From contig JAUJFZ010000001.1 in the NCBI GenBank assembly GCA_030441535.1, positions 152,001 through 216,000 on the forward strand: DNA of 64,000 bases. The letters run 5' to 3'. Of this stretch, positions 33,732 through 43,814 are shown piece by piece (position 1 is the stretch's first letter; each line of letters opens with the position of its first letter). The stretch comes from Betaproteobacteria bacterium LSUCC0117. Its GTDB lineage: Bacteria > Pseudomonadota > Gammaproteobacteria > Burkholderiales > Burkholderiaceae_C. The position numbers were made by a program, and so were the translations under genes. A model generated the notes under the pieces. It searched no databases. It had not been told where the DNA came from and worked only from the letters and a program-made list of their open reading frames with translations.

Positions 33732-36700
33732 GTGACCCAAGCAAATGAATTAAACGCCGCAGCGATCAGCGGTCTTTACGACGCCTCTCAAGAGCATGAT
33801 GCCTGCGGTGTCGGCTTTGTGGCACACATCAAGGGCCACAAGACTCACGCCATCGTGACCCAAGCGCTGCAAATTCTCGAGAACTTGGACCACCGCGGCG
33901 CGGTTGGTGCAGACGCGTTGATGGGCGACGGTGCGGGTTTATTGATTCAGTTGCCTGATCAGCTATACCGCGAAGAGATGGCTAAGCAGGGCGTGACCTT
34001 GCCCCCCACCGGTGAATATGGCGTCGGGTTGGTGTTCCTGCCCAAAGAAAGCGCATCTCGCATGGCCTGTGAGCAGGAAATGGAGCGCGCAATTAAAGCG
34101 GAAGGTCAGGTGTTGTTGGGATGGCGTGACGTGCCGGTCAACACCCAAATGCCCATGTCCCCAACCGTGCGTGAAAAAGAGCCGGTCATGCGACAGGTCT
34201 TCATTGGTCGCGGCAATGATGTGATTGTTCAAGACGCGTTAGAGCGCAAGCTGTACGTCATCCGTAAGACCTGCAGCGTAAATATCCAGCGCCTTAAGCT
34301 GACACACAGCGGCGAATACTACGTGCCCAGCATGTCGACCCGCACCATCGTCTACAAAGGGTTGCTGTTGGCCAACCAGGTGGGTGAATACTTCCTCGAT
34401 TTACAAGACCCCCGTTGCACGTCTGCCCTGGGCCTCGTTCACCAGCGGTTCTCTACCAACACCTTCCCCGAGTGGCCACTGGCTCACCCCTACCGCTATG
34501 TGGCGCACAACGGTGAGATCAACACGGTCAAGGGCAACTACAACTGGATGCGCGCGCGCGAGGGTGTGATGAGCTCACCGGTGCTTGGCGATGACCTCAA
34601 AAAGCTTTACCCCATCAGTTTTGCCGACCAGTCAGATACAGCCACCTTTGACAATTGCCTGGAGCTGTTGACGATGGCGGGCTATCCGATTGCACAGGCT
34701 GTGATGATGATGATCCCCGAGCCTTGGGAACAGCACGAGCAAATGGACAAGCGCCGTCGCGCGTTTTACGAATACCACGCCGCGATGATGGAGCCATGGG
34801 ACGGTCCTGCATCGATCGTGTTTACAGACGGCCGCCAAATCGGTGCGACCTTAGATCGCAACGGTTTGCGTCCTTCACGCTACTGCATCACCGATGACGA
34901 CATGGTCATCATGGGTTCTGAGCAGGGCGTTTTACCCATCCCAGAAGCTCGGATTGTGAGCAAGTGGCGCTTGCAACCCGGCAAGATGTTCTTGATCGAC
35001 CTCGAACAAGGTCGCATGATCAATGACGAAGAGTTAAAGGCTGGCCTCGCCAACGCAAAGCCCTACACGCAGTGGATTGAAAACCTGCGCTACAAGCTTG
35101 AGCAAGTCGAAGGGGGGCCCGTCGAGCGCGAGGTACCTACCAATCTCCTGGACCAGCAGCAAGCGTTTGGCTACTCACAAGAAGACATTAAATTCCTGAT
35201 GAGCCCGATGGCGGCAAACGGTGAAGAGGCGCTGGGCTCAATGGGTAACGACAGCCCGTTGGCGGTCCTGTCCGACCGCAGCAAGCCGCTTTACAACTAC
35301 TTCAAACAGTTGTTTGCACAGGTCACCAACCCGCCGATCGACCCAATCCGTGAGGCGATCGTGATGTCTTTGGTGTCTTTCATTGGCCCAAAGCCCAATC
35401 TGTTGGACATCAATCAGGTGAATCCACCCATGCGCCTCGAGGTCACGCAGCCCGTGCTGACCTTCGAGGACATGGCCAAATTGCGCAACATCCACGCGCA
35501 CACCAATGGTAAGTTCCGCAGCCATACGCTCAATATCACATACCCAGTTAGTTGGGGCCGTGAGGGCGTCGAGGCGAAGTTAGCCTCTTTGTGTGCAGAA
35601 GCGGTGGACGCGATTCGCTCTGGTTGCAACATCATGATCGTCAGTGACAAGGGCATCAGCGCAACGCAAGTGGCCATTCCCGCGTTGCTCGCCATGTCTG
35701 CGATTCACCAGCACCTGGTGCGTGAGGGTATGCGGACGTCGACGGGCTTGGTCGTGGAGACGGCGTCTGCGCGTGAGGTCCATCACTTCGCGGTGTTGGC
35801 TGGCTATGGTGCCGAGGCCGTGCACCCTTACCTCGCAATGCAGACGCTTGAGAGCATGCACGCACAATTGCCAGGCGACTTGTCGGCGGACAAAGCCATT
35901 GCAAACTACATCAAAGCGATTGGCAAAGGGCTGTCCAAAATCATGTCCAAGATGGGCGTGTCTACCTACATGAGCTACTGCGGCGCCCAGCTGTTCGAGG
36001 CCATTGGTTTAAACAGCGACTTGATCAAGAAATATTTCAGTGGCACGCCCAGTCGCGTCGAAGGCATCAGCGTCTTCGAAGTGGCTGAAGAAGCCTTGCG
36101 CATGCACGATTTAGCATTTGGTAACGCGCCTGTGTTGGCCAACATGCTGGATGCTGGCGGTGAGTACGCTTGGCGTGCGCGCGGCGAAGAGCACATGTGG
36201 ACGCCCGACGCAATCGCTAAGTTACAGCACAGCACCCGCGCCAAAAATTGGAACACATACAAAGAGTACGCCCAGATCATCAACGATCAGACCCGTCGTC
36301 AGATGACTTTGCGTGGATTGTTCGAGTTCAAATTAGACCCCAGCAAAGCCATTTCAATTGACGAAGTAGAGCCTGCATCAGAAATCGTGAAACGCTTCGC
36401 CACTGGTGCGATGTCTTTGGGCTCTATTTCAACAGAGGCCCACGCGACCCTGGCGATTGCCATGAACCGCATTGGCGGCAAGAGTAACACCGGCGAGGGT
36501 GGTGAGGACCCTGCGCGTTACCGCAACGAGTTGAAGGGCATCCCAATTACCGATGGCGAGTCATTGCGTTCGGTGATTGGCGAGAATCGTGTCGAAGTTG
36601 ATATCCCGCTGAAAGCGGGGGATTCATTGCGCTCGCGTATCAAACAAGTGGCCTCTGGCCGCTTCGGTGTAACCACCGAGTACCTCGCCAGTGCCGACCA

Positions 36701-38438
36701 GATCCAAATCAAGATGGCACAAGGTGCCAAGCCGGGCGAGGGTGGTCAATTGCCAGGTGGAAAGGTCAGTGAGTACATCGGTGCATTGCGCTACTCGGTG
36801 CCAGGTGTGGGCTTGATTTCACCACCACCGCACCACGACATTTACTCGATTGAAGATTTGGCGCAACTGATCCACGACCTGAAGAACGTGAATCCAGTCG
36901 CCAGCATCAGCGTGAAGCTGGTCTCGGAAATTGGCGTCGGCACCATTGCGGCGGGTGTGGCGAAAGCCAAATCGGATCACATCGTGATTGCTGGTCATGA
37001 CGGCGGTACAGGGGCATCGCCTTGGTCGTCAATCAAGCACGCCGGCAGTCCGTGGGAGATCGGCTTGGCTGAAACGCAACAGACACTGGTGCTGAACCGC
37101 TTGCGTGGTCGCGTTCGTGTTCAGGCGGATGGTCAGATGAAGACGGGCCGTGACGTGGTGATCGGCGCCTTGTTAGGTGCTGACGAATTTGGTTTTGCCA
37201 CCGCGCCGCTGGTCGTTGAAGGCTGCATCATGATGCGCAAGTGCCACTTGAATACCTGCCCGGTTGGTGTGGCCACGCAGGACGAGAAGTTGCGTAAGAA
37301 GTTTTCGGGGCAACCAGAGCACGTGGTGAACTATTTCTTCTTCGTCGCCGAGGAAGCCCGACAGATCATGGCGCAGTTAGGCGTACGCACCTTTGACGAA
37401 CTGGTCGGTCGCGCTGACCTACTGGATACACGCCGCGGTTTGCAGCACTGGAAAGCCAAGGGGCTCGACTTTTCGCGTCTGTTCTACGTGCCTGATGTGC
37501 CCCCAGAAGTGGCACGTCTGCACAACGACGTTCAGGACCATGCTTTGGAAAAGGCTCTGGACGTGCGCTTGATTGAAAAATCAAAGGCGGCTCTGGAGCG
37601 CGGTGAAAAGGTCAAGTTCATGGATACCGCGCGTAACGTGAACCGGACCGTGGGAGCCATGTTGTCAGGCGAGCTGGTCAAGCGTTTCCCCGAAGGTTTG
37701 CCGGATGACTCAATCCACATTCAGTTGGAAGGAACGGGCGGACAGTCATTTGGTGCCTTCTTGGCCAAGGGGATCACCTTGAATCTGATTGGTGAAGCCA
37801 ACGACTACACCGGTAAGGGGATGAGCGGCGGTCGTATCGTGGTTCGCCCCAGTTTGGACTTCCGTGGTTTGTCACACCAAAACATCATTGTGGGGAACAC
37901 CGTGTTGTACGGTGCAACCACCGGCGACGCCTTCTTTAGTGGCGTCGCGGGTGAGCGTTTTGCAGTTCGCTTGTCCGGGGCATCTGCCGTTGTTGAGGGC
38001 ACGGGTGACCACGGTTGCGAATACATGACAGGCGGCACGGTTGTCGTATTGGGCCGGACTGGTCGGAACTTTGCGGCTGGTATGAGCGGCGGTATTGCGT
38101 ATGTGTACGACGAGGATGGTCAATTTGATGTGCGCGCTAACAAGGCGATGGTCTCGTTGGAGCGTGTCCTAAGCGATGCCGAACAGCGGGCAACCATTGA
38201 TCCAGCCGTGTGGCACCGGGATCAAACCGATGAGGTCCAGTTGAAAGCCATGTTGAACGATCATTTGCGTTACACCGGCTCACGTCGCGCGCGCGAGCTG
38301 CTCGACAACTGGGACACCGCACGAGCCAAATTCGTCAAGGTATTCCCCAATGAATACAAGCGCGCGCTGGCTGAACTGAATGCCGCAAAAGTAGCGCGTG
38401 AGGCGACCGCTAAGGCTAAATCAGGAGCCACGGCGTAA
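33732..38438 (+). CDS. gltB: Glutamate synthase (NADPH) large subunit
   Basis: This 1568-residue subunit converts glutamine and 2-oxoglutarate to two glutamates. After a 24-residue propeptide, Cys25 in EHDACGVGFV is the expected N-terminal nucleophile of the glutaminase domain. The central FMN-binding synthase domain includes KPGEGGQLPGGKV, and the 3Fe-4S cluster cysteines are in RKCHLNTCPVG (about 1165-1177). The C-terminal GXGXG beta-helix is repeated. The start is GTG with AGGAG 6 bases upstream. GltD follows after 25 bases. Confidence 0.97.
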   Translation: MTQANELNAAAISGLYDASQEHDACGVGFVAHIKGHKTHAIVTQALQILENLDHRGAVGADALMGDGAGLLIQLPDQLYREEMAKQGVTLPPTGEYGVGLVFLPKESASRMACEQEMERAIKAEGQVLLGWRDVPVNTQMPMSPTVREKEPVMRQVFIGRGNDVIVQDALERKLYVIRKTCSVNIQRLKLTHSGEYYVPSMSTRTIVYKGLLLANQVGEYFLDLQDPRCTSALGLVHQRFSTNTFPEWPLAHPYRYVAHNGEINTVKGNYNWMRAREGVMSSPVLGDDLKKLYPISFADQSDTATFDNCLELLTMAGYPIAQAVMMMIPEPWEQHEQMDKRRRAFYEYHAAMMEPWDGPASIVFTDGRQIGATLDRNGLRPSRYCITDDDMVIMGSEQGVLPIPEARIVSKWRLQPGKMFLIDLEQGRMINDEELKAGLANAKPYTQWIENLRYKLEQVEGGPVEREVPTNLLDQQQAFGYSQEDIKFLMSPMAANGEEALGSMGNDSPLAVLSDRSKPLYNYFKQLFAQVTNPPIDPIREAIVMSLVSFIGPKPNLLDINQVNPPMRLEVTQPVLTFEDMAKLRNIHAHTNGKFRSHTLNITYPVSWGREGVEAKLASLCAEAVDAIRSGCNIMIVSDKGISATQVAIPALLAMSAIHQHLVREGMRTSTGLVVETASAREVHHFAVLAGYGAEAVHPYLAMQTLESMHAQLPGDLSADKAIANYIKAIGKGLSKIMSKMGVSTYMSYCGAQLFEAIGLNSDLIKKYFSGTPSRVEGISVFEVAEEALRMHDLAFGNAPVLANMLDAGGEYAWRARGEEHMWTPDAIAKLQHSTRAKNWNTYKEYAQIINDQTRRQMTLRGLFEFKLDPSKAISIDEVEPASEIVKRFATGAMSLGSISTEAHATLAIAMNRIGGKSNTGEGGEDPARYRNELKGIPITDGESLRSVIGENRVEVDIPLKAGDSLRSRIKQVASGRFGVTTEYLASADQIQIKMAQGAKPGEGGQLPGGKVSEYIGALRYSVPGVGLISPPPHHDIYSIEDLAQLIHDLKNVNPVASISVKLVSEIGVGTIAAGVAKAKSDHIVIAGHDGGTGASPWSSIKHAGSPWEIGLAETQQTLVLNRLRGRVRVQADGQMKTGRDVVIGALLGADEFGFATAPLVVEGCIMMRKCHLNTCPVGVATQDEKLRKKFSGQPEHVVNYFFFVAEEARQIMAQLGVRTFDELVGRADLLDTRRGLQHWKAKGLDFSRLFYVPDVPPEVARLHNDVQDHALEKALDVRLIEKSKAALERGEKVKFMDTARNVNRTVGAMLSGELVKRFPEGLPDDSIHIQLEGTGGQSFGAFLAKGITLNLIGEANDYTGKGMSGGRIVVRPSLDFRGLSHQNIIVGNTVLYGATTGDAFFSGVAGERFAVRLSGASAVVEGTGDHGCEYMTGGTVVVLGRTGRNFAAGMSGGIAYVYDEDGQFDVRANKAMVSLERVLSDAEQRATIDPAVWHRDQTDEVQLKAMLNDHLRYTGSRRARELLDNWDTARAKFVKVFPNEYKRALAELNAAKVAREATAKAKSGATA

Positions 38439-38463
38439 GCCGGGTTCCTCATAGGAGAACACG

Positions 38464-39930
38464 ATGGGAAAAGTAACTGGCTTTATGGAGTTTGAGCGCT
38501 TAGAAGAGGGCTACCTGCCCCCCACCGAGCGCCTGAAGAACTACAAAGAATTCGTCATTGGTTTGGATGATGAGGCTGCCAAGCAACAGTCGGCCCGCTG
38601 CATGGATTGCGGTACGCCCTTCTGTAACAGCGGTTGTCCCGTGAATAACATCATTCCTGATTTCAACGACTTGGTTTTCCAAGGCGACTGGAAAAATGCG
38701 ATTGAGGTGTTGCACAGCACGAATAACTTTCCTGAGTTCACGGGCCGTATTTGTCCCGCACCCTGCGAAGCTGCATGCACGCTCAATGTGAACGAGGACG
38801 CTGTTGGTATCAAGTCGATTGAGCACGCCATCATTGACCGGGCTTGGTCCGAAGGCTGGGTGACACCACAAGTGTCAGCCACCAAGACGGGTAAAACGGT
38901 TGCCGTTGTTGGCAGTGGCCCTGCTGGAATGGCTGCGGCACAGCAGCTGGCGCGTGCGGGTCACAGCGTCACCGTTTTTGAAAAGAACGATCGTATCGGC
39001 GGCTTGCTGCGTTACGGTATCCCCGACTTCAAGATGGAGAAAGACCACATTGACCGCCGTGTGGCACAAATGGAAGCTGAAGGCGTTGTCTTTAAAACCG
39101 GTATCTTGGTCGGTGAGATGCCGGAAGGCAGTGTGGTGACCAATTGGGCGAAGACCAATGTGTCGCCTGAGCAGTTGAAAAATGCATTTGACGCGGTGTT
39201 GCTGACCGGCGGTGCTGAGCAGTCGCGTGACTTGCCTGCGCCCGGCCGCGATTTGGCCGGTATTCACTTCGCGATGGAGTTTCTGCCGCAGCAAAACAAG
39301 ATCAACGCGGGCGACAAGCTCAAGACGCAGTTGCGTGCCGACGGTAAGCATGTGATCGTGATTGGTGGCGGTGACACCGGTAGCGACTGCGTCGGTACCA
39401 GTAATCGTCACGGTGCGCTGAGTGTGACCCAGTTTGAATTGATGCCGCAGCCGCCGGAACAAGAGAACAAGCCGTTGGTTTGGCCCTACTGGCCCTTGAA
39501 GTTACGCACCAGTTCAAGCCACGAAGAGGGGTGCTCGCGTGAATTCTCGATCGCCACCAAAGAGTTCTTGGGCGAAAAGGGCAAGGTCACCGGCGTCAAA
39601 ACAGTTCGCGTGGAATGGAAAGACGGCAAGATGGCCGAAGTCGCGGGTAGCGAGCAGATATTGAAAGCGGACTTGGTCCTGCTGGCGATGGGTTTTGTGA
39701 GTCCCGTCGCGACGGTCCTGTCTGCATTTGGTGTCAACACCGATGCGCGCGGCAATGCTCAGGCGACTGTTGACGAGGTTGGCGGTTACGCTACCAATGT
39801 CGAAAAAGTATTCGCGGCGGGTGACATGCGCAGAGGACAGAGCTTGGTAGTGTGGGCGATTCGCGAGGGTCGTCAGGCAGCAAGGGCGGTGGATCAATTT
39901 CTGATGGGTGCCAGCGTCCTGCCACGATAG
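38464..39930 (+). CDS. gltD: Glutamate synthase (NADPH) small subunit
   Basis: This 488-residue flavoprotein takes electrons from NADPH and passes them through Fe-S clusters to GltB. Two cysteine clusters are visible: Cys46, Cys49, Cys54, Cys58 (CMDCGTPFCNSGCP) and CPAPCEAAC near residue 97. The FAD motif GSGPAG is near 150 and the NADPH motif GGGDTGSD near 301. The C-terminal ATG-like motif AAGDMRRGQS is conserved. The ATG at 38464 is preceded by AGGAGA. Confidence 0.97.
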   Translation: MGKVTGFMEFERLEEGYLPPTERLKNYKEFVIGLDDEAAKQQSARCMDCGTPFCNSGCPVNNIIPDFNDLVFQGDWKNAIEVLHSTNNFPEFTGRICPAPCEAACTLNVNEDAVGIKSIEHAIIDRAWSEGWVTPQVSATKTGKTVAVVGSGPAGMAAAQQLARAGHSVTVFEKNDRIGGLLRYGIPDFKMEKDHIDRRVAQMEAEGVVFKTGILVGEMPEGSVVTNWAKTNVSPEQLKNAFDAVLLTGGAEQSRDLPAPGRDLAGIHFAMEFLPQQNKINAGDKLKTQLRADGKHVIVIGGGDTGSDCVGTSNRHGALSVTQFELMPQPPEQENKPLVWPYWPLKLRTSSSHEEGCSREFSIATKEFLGEKGKVTGVKTVRVEWKDGKMAEVAGSEQILKADLVLLAMGFVSPVATVLSAFGVNTDARGNAQATVDEVGGYATNVEKVFAAGDMRRGQSLVVWAIREGRQAARAVDQFLMGASVLPR

Positions 39931-39948
39931 TGGTTAAATAGAAGCCGT

Positions 39949-40791
39949 ATGACGGTTTCTGGAGTTGCCTTGTCCGAGCAGACACACATCGGTTTAGAGG
40001 GGGTGTCGTTCTCCTACGCGGGAGGGGACGACGCTCGCCTGATTCTCGACGATGTGTCGATCCAGATCCCGCATGGCAAAATCACCGCGCTCATGGGCGC
40101 CTCCGGTGGGGGAAAGACCACGGTGCTTCGTCTTTTGAGCGGCCAGCATCGCCCTCAGCGGGGTCGTGTGTCGGTTTTTGGTGAAACGGTCGACTCCCAT
40201 CACCATCGGGCGCTTTACGCCCTGAGGCGACGCATGGGGATGCTGTTCCAATTCGGCGCCCTCTTCACTGACATGTCTGTGTTTGAAAACGTCGCTTTCC
40301 CGCTGCGTGAACACACGGCCTTGCCTGAGCCCATGATTCGGGACATTGTTTTAATGAAGCTCAATGCCGTTGGCTTGCGTGGTGCGCGTGATCTGATGCC
40401 CAGTGAGATCTCTGGCGGCATGGCGCGCCGCGTTGCCTTGGCGCGTGCCATTGCGCTGGATCCCGAGTTGATGATGTATGACGAGCCGTTTGCGGGTCTG
40501 GACCCGATTTCTCTGGGCACGGCAGCGCAGTTGATTCGGGGCCTAAACGATGCGTTGGGGATGACCTCGGTGCTGGTGTCCCATGATGTTGAGGAAACGA
40601 TGGGTATTGCCGATCACGTGGTCATTTTGGCGAACGCGAGGGTGGCCATACAGGGCAGCCCAGCTGAGGTGCGGGCGTCCACTGATCCGTTGATACAACA
40701 ATTTATCGGTGGTCACGCCGACGGCCCCGTTCGGTTTCATTACACAGCGCCCGGTTTGCAGTCTGACTTTTTGGGGCAAACAGCGCCATGA
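39949..40791 (+). CDS. mlaF: Phospholipid transport ABC ATPase MlaF
   Basis: This 280-residue ABC ATPase energises the Mla system, which keeps phospholipids out of the outer leaflet of the outer membrane. Walker A is GASGGGKTT (50-58), the signature is EISGGMARR, Walker B is LMMYDEPFAGLD and the H-loop is in LVSHDVEE. It starts 18 bases after gltD and overlaps mlaE by 4 bases (ATGA). The order mlaF-mlaE-mlaD-mlaA-mlaC-mlaB is the betaproteobacterial one, with mlaA included in the operon. Confidence 0.95.
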   Translation: MTVSGVALSEQTHIGLEGVSFSYAGGDDARLILDDVSIQIPHGKITALMGASGGGKTTVLRLLSGQHRPQRGRVSVFGETVDSHHHRALYALRRRMGMLFQFGALFTDMSVFENVAFPLREHTALPEPMIRDIVLMKLNAVGLRGARDLMPSEISGGMARRVALARAIALDPELMMYDEPFAGLDPISLGTAAQLIRGLNDALGMTSVLVSHDVEETMGIADHVVILANARVAIQGSPAEVRASTDPLIQQFIGGHADGPVRFHYTAPGLQSDFLGQTAP

Positions 40792-41573
40792 GCGTGATCA
40801 ATTTTTTGGCGCGTATCGGGGCTGCCACCCGTGGTCAGTTGACGGCTATGGGCTTCGCATTCAGGCTGTTTGTCCGGTTGTGGGTGAGTTCTGTTCAGGC
40901 GCTCAAGCGCTTCGATTTGGTGAGGGATCAAGTCCACTTCTTGGGTAATCACTCCCTATCGATCATTACCGTGTCGGGTTTGTTTGTGGGATTCGTTCTC
41001 GGTTTGCAAGGCTATTACACCCTGCAACGGTACGGTTCTTCGGAGGCGCTGGGTTTGCTGGTTGCGTTGAGCCTGGTTCGCGAACTGGGCCCGGTTGTGA
41101 CCGCTTTGTTGTTTGCGGGTAGAGCTGGTACGGCCCTGACCGCTGAAATCGGTCTGATGCGAGCCGGAGAGCAGCTGGTCGCGATGGAGATCATGGCGGT
41201 CGATCCGATTCAGCGCATATTGGCGCCACGCTTTATTGGCGGGGTCATCGCGATGCCACTTCTAGCGGCTGTCTTCAGTGCGGTCGGCATCGTGGGTGGT
41301 TGGCTGGTTGGAGTCGTCATGATTGGTATCGATCCCGGTTCATTTTGGAGCCAAATGCAAGGGGGCGTGGACGTTTGGGCTGACATTGGCAATGGCGTGA
41401 TCAAGAGCGTGGTGTTTGGTATTGCCGTGACTTTTATGGCTGTGCTGCAGGGTTACAGCGCTTCGCCAACGCCCGAGGGCGTTTCACGGGCAACCACGCG
41501 AATGGTGGTCGTCGCGTCTTTGATGGTTCTGGGATTAGACTTTTTATTGACGGCGTTGATGTTTAGCATTTAA
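40788..41573 (+). CDS. mlaE: Phospholipid transport permease MlaE
   Basis: This 261-residue inner-membrane permease has the MlaE/DUF140 pattern with LGLQGYYTLQRYGSSEALG, the coupling region ALLFAGRAGTALTAEIGLMRAGEQLVAME in the middle of the protein (about 95-125), and five or six hydrophobic segments. It works as a dimer with MlaF, MlaD and MlaB. The overlap with mlaF and a 24-base gap to mlaD support one operon. Confidence 0.95.
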   Translation: MSVINFLARIGAATRGQLTAMGFAFRLFVRLWVSSVQALKRFDLVRDQVHFLGNHSLSIITVSGLFVGFVLGLQGYYTLQRYGSSEALGLLVALSLVRELGPVVTALLFAGRAGTALTAEIGLMRAGEQLVAMEIMAVDPIQRILAPRFIGGVIAMPLLAAVFSAVGIVGGWLVGVVMIGIDPGSFWSQMQGGVDVWADIGNGVIKSVVFGIAVTFMAVLQGYSASPTPEGVSRATTRMVVVASLMVLGLDFLLTALMFSI

Positions 41574-41597
41574 GCGACCGGACAGGGGAATACCGAT

Positions 41598-42077
41598 ATG
41601 CAAAAAAATAGAAATGACGTGTGGGTGGGGCTGTTTGTCTTGGTCGGCACCCTCGCGCTGTTATTCATGGCGCTCAAAGCGGCCAACTTACTTCAAGTGA
41701 ACTTTCAACCGACCTATGAAGTCAGAGCCCGTTTTGACAACATTGGTGGCCTCAAGGTGAATGCCGCGGTCAAAAGCGCCGGCGTGGTTGTTGGGCGGGT
41801 CCAACGGGTGGCTTTGGACCCACAGCGTTTCCAAGCCGAGGTCGTCCTGGCTATGGACAGTGCGTACGCCTTTCCGAAGGACAGTTCCTTGAAAATCCTC
41901 ACCAGTGGCTTGTTGGGCGAACAATACGTTGGCATTCAGGCTGGGTATGACGAATCGGCCCTCAAAGCGGGCGATGTGGTTTCAGAGACACAATCTGCCG
42001 TCGTACTTGAGAACTTAATTAGTCAGTTTTTATTCAACCAAGCATCTAAACCAGGGTCGGATAGCGAGCCCAAGTAG
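41598..42077 (+). CDS. mlaD: Phospholipid-binding protein MlaD (MCE domain)
   Basis: This 159-residue protein has one N-terminal membrane helix (about 9-27) followed by a single MCE domain (YEVRARFDNIGGLKVNAAVK, with the SAGVVVGRV segment). MlaD forms a hexameric ring over the MlaE dimer that binds phospholipids and contacts MlaC. The length is normal for the family. The ATG at 41598 lies after GGGG-containing sequence and 24 bases after mlaE. Confidence 0.95.
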   Translation: MQKNRNDVWVGLFVLVGTLALLFMALKAANLLQVNFQPTYEVRARFDNIGGLKVNAAVKSAGVVVGRVQRVALDPQRFQAEVVLAMDSAYAFPKDSSLKILTSGLLGEQYVGIQAGYDESALKAGDVVSETQSAVVLENLISQFLFNQASKPGSDSEPK

Positions 42078-42113
42078 GGCCGTTATGCACCTTTCCAGCG
42101 GTATGATGAGTAC

Positions 42114-42857
42114 ATGCGTTTGAAGACACTTATTATTTCGATCGGAATCATGGGGACCATGGGTCTCTCCGGTTGTGCATCGGGTCCGCAAGCGAACGCG
42201 CAAGACCCGCTTGAACCCATGAATCGGCGGATCTACGCTTTTAATGACGGCCTAGACCAGGCGGTTGTGAAGCCCGTCGCCGAGAGCTACGTCAAGCACA
42301 CACCCGATTTGGTTCAGACTGGGGTACGAAACTTCTTCAACAACATCCAAGATGCGTGGTCGACCGTTAATGCGCTGCTGCAATTGCGCCCCAAAGAGAC
42401 GGTGAACAACGGTGCACGGGTTGTCGTGAATACCACGGTCGGTGTCGCCGGTATTTTTGACTGGGCAACGCCGTTGGGTATTCCTCGCAGTAAGCACGAT
42501 TTTGGACAGACGCTCGGTCGATGGGGCGCGCCGATGGGACCCTATGTGGTGTTACCGCTGCTCGGCCCATCCACCGTGCGCGATACGGTCGGATTGGTCG
42601 CTGTCGGTGGCAATCCCGTCATTTCGAACCTTGATGACAAGGGAGCACGTAACGCCCTAACCGTTGCCGGCGTCATTGACACGCGGGCGGGTTTGTTGGA
42701 AGCCACCAATACCCTTGAATCGATCGCTCTCGATAAATATAGTTTTACACGCGCGCTGTTCTTGAAACAACGCGAAATGACAACCCGATCTTTGTTTGCG
42801 CCGGCTGAACCAGTCACTGCTGACGACGAAGATATGGACGATCCCTCGAAATGGTGA
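42114..42857 (+). CDS. mlaA: Outer-membrane lipoprotein MlaA (VacJ)
   Basis: This 247-residue lipoprotein has a signal peptide with lipobox near residue 21 (LSGCASG). The NRRIYAFNDGLDQAVVKP segment and the RNFFNNIQDAWSTVN segment are MlaA signatures. MlaA extracts mislocalised phospholipids from the outer leaflet and hands them to MlaC. It sits between mlaD and mlaC, a position different from the E. coli arrangement but usual here. Confidence 0.95.
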   Translation: MRLKTLIISIGIMGTMGLSGCASGPQANAQDPLEPMNRRIYAFNDGLDQAVVKPVAESYVKHTPDLVQTGVRNFFNNIQDAWSTVNALLQLRPKETVNNGARVVVNTTVGVAGIFDWATPLGIPRSKHDFGQTLGRWGAPMGPYVVLPLLGPSTVRDTVGLVAVGGNPVISNLDDKGARNALTVAGVIDTRAGLLEATNTLESIALDKYSFTRALFLKQREMTTRSLFAPAEPVTADDEDMDDPSKW

Positions 42858-43531
42858 CCATGCGCAACTTACTCGCAACAATAAGACACCAACGGCTAAC
42901 CTGGGGGGTGCCCAATCGTCTGTTTGCCATCTTCATAGCTGTGGTGGCGCTTTGGGGTATCACTGCGCTACCTGTCAACGCCACTGAAGCGCCCAACGTG
43001 TTGGTTCAGCGTCTCGCTGACAAGGTTCTTGACTTGGTCAAAACAGACCCTGCTGTTGCTAATGGTGATCCCGGCCGCTTGGAGATGATCGTCGACGAGC
43101 ACATCATGGCGCACGTCAACTTCAAGCGCATGACCGCAGCCGCGGTTGGCCGCGCCTGGCGTACGGCGAGTCCGGTGCAACAGGCTGAATTACAGGCGCA
43201 GTTCAAGCAACTGTTGATCCGCACCTATGCGGGCGCTGTCAAGCAAATGAAAGAGCGTCGCATGGAGGTTAAGCCCTTGCGGGTGCTGCCCGATGACTGG
43301 CGTGTCATTGTTCGTTCGGAAGTGGTGGGCGTTGGTCAGCCGATCCAATTGGATTACCGGATGGAAAAAACCGACGCGGGCTGGCTGATTTATGACATCA
43401 ACGTCTTGGGCTTGTGGTTGGTTGAAACCTACCGCACACAATTTGCGGCTGTGGCGGGTAGCGACTCTGACGTCAAGGCCTTATTGGACGCCTTAAAGGC
43501 GCTTAACCGTGCCAATACCCCCAAGTCTTGA
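42851..43531 (+). CDS. mlaC: Periplasmic phospholipid shuttle MlaC
   Basis: This 226-residue protein has a long N-terminus with a signal sequence ending near ALPVNA (residue 44) and the MlaC/Ttg2 domain (VDEHIMAHVNFKRMTAAAVG, QLLIRTYAGAV and DVNVLGLWL-like ending). It ferries phospholipid between MlaA and MlaD. The start could be the ATG at 42851, overlapping mlaA by 7 bases, or an ATG at 42860; the upstream ATG is used here. It overlaps mlaB by 23 bases. Confidence 0.92.
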   Translation: MVTMRNLLATIRHQRLTWGVPNRLFAIFIAVVALWGITALPVNATEAPNVLVQRLADKVLDLVKTDPAVANGDPGRLEMIVDEHIMAHVNFKRMTAAAVGRAWRTASPVQQAELQAQFKQLLIRTYAGAVKQMKERRMEVKPLRVLPDDWRVIVRSEVVGVGQPIQLDYRMEKTDAGWLIYDINVLGLWLVETYRTQFAAVAGSDSDVKALLDALKALNRANTPKS

Positions 43532-43802
43532 ATTTCCGCAGCGCGTCGACCATGCCAACGCATCGACGGTCTTAGCGGACTTGACAAATCGTCTGCAGCA
43601 GGTTGGTGACGGCGCCCCCGTGGTGCTTGGGTTGAAGGCGCTGGCTCACTTTGATTCCAGTGCGCTGAGCGTGTTGTTGGCCTTGAGGCGTCATGCCGTT
43701 ACATCTGGACAATCGCTTCAAATCACCGAATGGCCGCACAAATTGTTGGATTTAGTGGAGGCATACGGTCTGAAGGCCGCTTTGCAAGCTGACACCGACT
43801 AA
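43509..43802 (+). CDS. mlaB: MlaB, STAS-domain subunit of the Mla transporter
   Basis: This 97-residue cytoplasmic protein is a single STAS domain: a central LGLKALAHFDSSALSVLLALRR segment (about 39-60) is typical, with Ser50 in the position of the conserved serine in DSSAL. MlaB stabilises and activates the MlaF ATPase. The start is GTG at 43509 inside mlaC, giving a strongly overlapping, coupled pair. The gene ends 12 bases before the next ABC transporter. Confidence 0.9.
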   Translation: MPIPPSLEFPQRVDHANASTVLADLTNRLQQVGDGAPVVLGLKALAHFDSSALSVLLALRRHAVTSGQSLQITEWPHKLLDLVEAYGLKAALQADTD

Positions 43803-43814
43803 AATAAGCGGCTC